Notes under the pieces: generated by a model | Database searches by the model: none | The model's input: only the letters and a program-made list of their open reading frames with translations | What the model was told of the DNA's origin: nothing | Position numbers and translations under genes: made by a program | Shown: positions 59,485 to 64,000 of the stretch, piece after piece | Numbering within the stretch: position 1 is the first letter of the stretch | How the letters are laid out: every line of letters begins with the position of its first letter | DNA from: Trifolium pratense | Lineage: Eukaryota; Streptophyta; Magnoliopsida; Fabales; Fabaceae | Length of the DNA: 64,000 bases | Assembly: GCF_020283565.1 (NCBI RefSeq) | Contig: NC_060059.1 | Coordinates: 28,593,838 to 28,657,837, forward strand | Direction: 5' to 3'

Positions 59485-60262
59485 ATATTTTGGGATCAAG
59501 AAATAAAATATTAAATCATACAAGGGTGACACGATCTAAGACTTGTGTTCAATATAGATATAAGGGCAAAGGGGTAATTATACACACGATCGTTATCACG
59601 GAAAGGTTTCGTCAGATCACATGACATTCTCGTCACTTGGGTAGCAGTGATGTGTTGCTAGATACCGCTCATTGTTTATAATATTCAATATGTGATTTAA
59701 TATTATTGCCAACGTTACGAGAACCTATAGGGTCACACACAAAGGACAAATAGATGAGAGAAATAAATAAGTAGGACTTATTTATAAAATAATAAGTAGG
59801 ACTTATTAGTAATTAAATAATTAAGTATAACTTATTATTTAATTTATGAAAATAGAGAAATGCGGTCCACCATAAGGTACGGTGAAATGCTTGGCTTGAT
59901 GACCACACAAGTGGTTCTATAAATAGAACCCTTGTGATGAAGTTTTAAAAGCTTAACCTAATTCACAAAGTGAGACCTAGCCGCCGCTCTCTAAACCCTA
60001 TTCTCTCCGAATCTCTGGTGGAATTGGCCCGGTCATCGGAGAAGTTCTGTTCGTGTGGACTGCGTAGATGCATCGCTACTTTGCTTTGCTCGTGATCAGA
60101 AACAGTTTCTACTTGAAAGGTTCTGCACTTCAAGAGGTAAACAAAACTTGTGGTTTTGTGTTCGTTGATTTGTGATTAATGGTTTAATCAAGATCCGTTC
60201 ATCGGGATTGTTCCGCTAAGAGGATTAATTTTTTTTTGAAAACCCCCTCTTAAATCTCTTCA
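59485..60262 (+). mobile_element. 5' LTR of a Ty1-copia retrotransposon
   Basis: The right end is fixed by CA at 60261-60262 followed one base later by the primer-binding site. A TATA box (59918-59925) and a transcribed leader follow the AT-rich U3, where 'AAGTAGGACTTATT' is repeated at about 59790-59850. The left end is approximate: no target duplication was recognised. Confidence 0.65.
59918..59925 (+). promoter_or_regulatory. LTR TATA box
   Basis: TATAAATA within the near-palindrome GGTTCTATAAATAGAACC. It is the likely promoter for the retroelement. Confidence 0.6.
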
Positions 60263-60263
60263 G

Positions 60264-60275
60264 TGTTATCAGAGC
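60264..60275 (+). other. Retroelement primer-binding site
   Basis: TGTTATCAGAGC differs by one base from TGGTATCAGAGC, the complement of the 3' end of initiator-Met tRNA, the usual copia primer. Confidence 0.8.
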
Positions 60276-63200
60276 AATGGTTGTGATTAAATCATTAAAT
60301 TCGAATCGGTAGATGTATAAGGATGATTATATGGTGATATGTTCATAATTATATACATCTATTTTATGTTACCATGTATGAGCGCCGACGTATGTGATGC
60401 GCCATGTGTGCTTTCAATTTCTTATTTTGGTCGGTTAGATTTCATATATCATGTTTGTTGTTTTTGAATGTGATTCAAACTTTGACATGTATTTTATGAA
60501 TCGGTTTCCATTTATCACTTAATTATATATGTGATATATATGTTGTGATACTTGTGAATCAATTGTTTTAATCCAAGAGGTCCTGTTTTACAAGAAGCCA
60601 CATGAAATTAGCATGAGAAGTTATCCTGTTTCCATGATGCCAAATGAAAAATTGTTTTAATTTTTGTGACTTGCATTTGGAATTAAACTAGCCATGTATT
60701 TTCTTAAAACTCTGTGATGTGCAGTAACCTTCTCATAATAATTAATCTACCACATGATTCAAAAGGGTTTTGAGTCTAGTTTATGTTTGAAATACGATTT
60801 ATGAAACACGGTTTTGATTTTGCTTGCCGTACATGTGATGTGCGATAAAAGAGATTCTGTTTTGGCTTATTTTGAATCAGGAGCTTTTGGATTAATTTTG
60901 TTACTATATCACCGAGATTGAATTTTTAATTTAGCATTAAAATTTGATATCAATTTGGTTTCAATTTAGTAATTATGTGATAATTACTTAATTTGATTTA
61001 AAAGAGAAAGAATCAGTATATATCTAAACACATATATGAAACTTTTATATATATTGATATACGGTTTTGATATTATTTTCTTTGTCTTTGAATTGTATAT
61101 TTAATGAGTATCAAAGAGGTGATATGGTTTCTATTTATATGATGACATTTTCTATATCGATTGTATTGCAGTAAATTTTATTTTTTTTTATTTTAATTGA
61201 TTAAATTTTAATCAATTAATTCTTAATTAGAGGTATATAGTTACGGCCTTAGCGTGTTTGGCGTTTATTTTATTTGGTTTAAATACGACCTGCGTGTCGT
61301 GGTTTATTATTTTATAAATACGGCCTGCGTGTCGTGACAATTTATTTACTTTATTTATTTTAAATAATTGTAATTGCTCGTGATGACGGGAGACAAAGCC
61401 AAACGAAGGATGTCGACAGAGTAACTTGAGAAGTTTGCTCGAGGGTCAAAGAATTGTAATAAATTAGTTTATTTAATTCTTTCATTTTAGGAGGCCATAA
61501 ATATACTACCTTAGTTTATTTTATGTATGTGATGCATGAGATGAATGTTTTAATTATATATGTTTTGAATATTTTATATAATTGTTAAACATATATTTAC
61601 ATGAGTGTCATGTAAATTGAAACACGTTTTGTATGAGATACAAAATACGGTGAGATTAAATTTAATTAAAATCCCTTAAAAGAAATATTAAGTTGAAAGC
61701 TTTCCAACATTTAGCACTCATCAAGACTAATATCGAATTATGTGGGTTCGCCAAAGCGAGGTGCATTTTCTATACTAGTAAGGTGCGATAGGATAATTGT
61801 AATATCCGACTGCTATTTTTTGGGTTAACTTGACTAAACTAATTATAATACGATTATAAAAGTTTAGAAGCAAGAGTTGGGAACAATCTATATGATGGAT
61901 TAGAATAAGGAGTTATTCACCAAACTAAGTAATATTCGAGAATTGTATAGGATACAATTGGAAGAAGTTCCTACCTAAATAGCTATGTTTTGGGTGATCA
62001 GTCAAAGCTGACTTAAGACATGGTGAAATACGGATCTCGACCCACTAGAAAATCTTCCAACAGGATTTTCCGAATTAAATGTGAAGGGTCATTTGGTTTG
62101 AGTAAAATAGTGGGAGCATATTTAATTAAAGGCCTAGTTAAATATGTTTTAATCATGATACAAATATTCTTATTTTCGTAGTTAGATATATTTAGCATAT
62201 ATTTTATATTTTACTGTAAAATGTCCTTAGGAAGGACAAAAAGGTTCAGAAAGGAGTTTCTGAATTGGTACATGTATTGAGAATCGTTCTCTCAAATACG
62301 AGAAAAACTACTAATGATTTTGAAAGAGTTAAAGTTGAAGAAATAAGAAGTAAGACTTCTTCATAGACCTTGTTATAGAAAGTTAAATTATCCACTTTTT
62401 ATCTTCGGTATATGATACCAGTTGTTAATTTCATATTTGTTGAAATATGAAGTTGTTTTAAAGAAGTGAAAATTTGACCATAGATAAAGTCAACCTACGT
62501 TTAGAATGAAATAGTTTCATTGATCGTAGAAGTTGAGTTTGACATGGAACCAAATAATTGTTATTAAGTTTAATTTAATAATAGAAACATTGGACCTAAA
62601 CCTTGTATTGGCAAGAAAAAGGACTGCTTGTTTGAGTAATAGACAAGTGTTGTTTCATTATCCAAATAATGTTTTCTATTCTATTGTTCCAATTGAGTAA
62701 TGGAATTGAGTTCCATCAACTTGATAACCTTATCTATAACAATGATGAATAAAGATCAAATAAGATTTGAACCTTGCAAATTAGTGGCAATTAATATTGT
62801 TTAGTACTAATAAGTGAGACACACATTTCTAGATTCCATAGATAGGAATTTTTGGACTCATTTGATTTATATCATTTGAAGGATGTGAGTTCCACTTTTG
62901 AAAATAGTTCAGTGTGTCAATTACTAACTAAGACAAAGTGACGTTTGATCTATTTGAAATATATACATATGAGATGTATATGAACCACTAAACTAATTAT
63001 TTGCTAGATATAATTTTATTTCTTTTACTTCATTTACGTTACTAATTAGCTTAGTAGATGTGAATATGTGTGGTTGACACAAAGTATGATTCTTTGAATT
63101 TGTTCAAAGAATTTATGAAGTAAATGAATAATTTTGAAAAAGTATTAAGACCATACAAACAAGTCGTAATGGTAAATACTTAGATAAGGAGTATAATAAT

Positions 63201-64000
63201 AACTATTTATATTACATCATGTTTGACATGATTACAAATAAGATAGTTCGTTTATCTCCGACGACTCTTTCGAAAAATTATTTTAATTAGAGTTATTCTT
63301 TACCCACAAAAGTTCCAATAAAAGAAATCATAAAGACACCATATTTGATATGGAGGTAAAAGTACCTAGTTTGACTTTATGGTAGTTTGGGATTGTACGG
63401 TTTATAAGATAAACATAATTCCAACTTGGATTAATGTGTATTTGTGGAGGGATCCTAAAGAAACTTAGAAATACTAATTCTACAACACTCTCTAGGACAA
63501 AAGTTGTTTTGTTACTAGAATTAAAATATTCCTTTAGAAGGAATGTGTCTCTAGAAGAGATAGTGGGAGTGATGTAGAACTTGAGTAAATTCGAGTACCA
63601 CAAAACACATGTTTTTGAGAATGGAACATGAATCGGTTCAACAAGAGTTGTTGTTGGATCACCAGTTCGAGTAGCACAAGACCTATATAAGTTGGATATG
63701 TCATATCACACAGTTGAGAGTCACGGTTTTACCATGACTCGACAAGGTGATATATGATGCTCATGGAAGATGAGAATGTGACTTATAAAGAGTCCATGTA
63801 CACAAAACATATATGGATATTATTTTGTCATCCAATTGAGTAAGACTCATAGGATAAATATGAGTCTTGTTGTAAAGACTCGCATGGATGGTATTGTGAA
63901 TACCTTTAAGGTGTGATTGAATGTGAAAGGTTTCACACAAATCATGATGCAATTATGATGAAACCTTTATTTCAATCAAGTGCTTAAACTCATTTGATTC
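60276..64000 (+). mobile_element. Decayed Ty1-copia internal region, runs off the window
   Basis: No long ORF survives. Near 63320-63600 short plus-strand stretches in shifting frames match the part of copia polyproteins between integrase and reverse transcriptase, including a KTPY block near 63330 and a DSGS-like block near 63565. Upstream, 60276-63100 has no readable coding. The repeated CGGCCTGCGTGTCGTG near 61280-61335 is a local duplication. The element is inactive, and its 3' LTR lies beyond the right edge. Confidence 0.65.

Overview
The window looks like nuclear DNA of a papilionoid legume, most likely Medicago or a close relative. It is AT-rich, has short coding exons with GT-AG introns, encodes plant-specific proteins, and carries many miniature transposons whose ends suggest legume families. 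The species is an inference from gene content and repeat style; no search was run.

Nine protein-coding loci can be supported. (1) 546-11726 (+): the C-terminal half of a UBP12/UBP13-type (USP7-like) deubiquitinase, 17 visible exons, entering from beyond the left edge. (2) 23391-24425 (+): a single-exon core-2/I-branching (GT14/DUF266) glycosyltransferase. (3) 27895-28320 (-): a small intronless receiver-domain protein whose phospho-acceptor Asp is Glu, facing (4) a broken inverted copy of itself at 27263-27701. (5) 35490-39551 (+): complete uricase with eight exons, ending in the peroxisomal signal SKL. (6) 42571-45810 (+): an L-type lectin receptor kinase. (7) 46985-49682 (+): a SMAX1-LIKE (SMXL3/4/5-type) Clp-like repressor with an EAR motif. 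(8) 50266-51020 (-) and (9) 56450-57308 (-): two TPD1-like small secreted proteins, the second apparently chimeric.

The space between and inside genes is filled with mobile DNA. Several elements have boundaries that can be read directly: MULE-type elements with 9-bp target duplications (12387-13571, 16514-16918, the foldback 18240-19316, 52370-53311); hAT elements with 8-bp duplications (13915-14984, 54147-55004); PIF/Harbinger MITEs with TAA/TTA duplications (7339-7666, 20252-21050, 32116-32467); two Helitron 3' ends; tRNA-derived SINEs; a 5'-truncated LINE with a 553-codon open frame (about 40040-41640); and a Ty1-copia element whose 5' LTR and primer-binding site lie near 60262 and whose decayed body runs off the right edge. 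A plastid 16S rDNA fragment (NUPT) sits at 31682-32017.

A 2.6-kb duplication (50559-53128 and 56857-59467) copied promoter, exon 1 and intron start of the first TPD1-like gene next to a different TPD1-like exon 2. The neighbouring genes share no obvious pathway, as is usual for a plant chromosome. The most unusual structures are the 1.08-kb foldback MULE made of nested 60-bp palindromes, the inverted receiver-gene pair able to make a long hairpin RNA, the chimeric TPD1 gene, and three palindromic repeats with heat-shock-element-like cores upstream of uricase.
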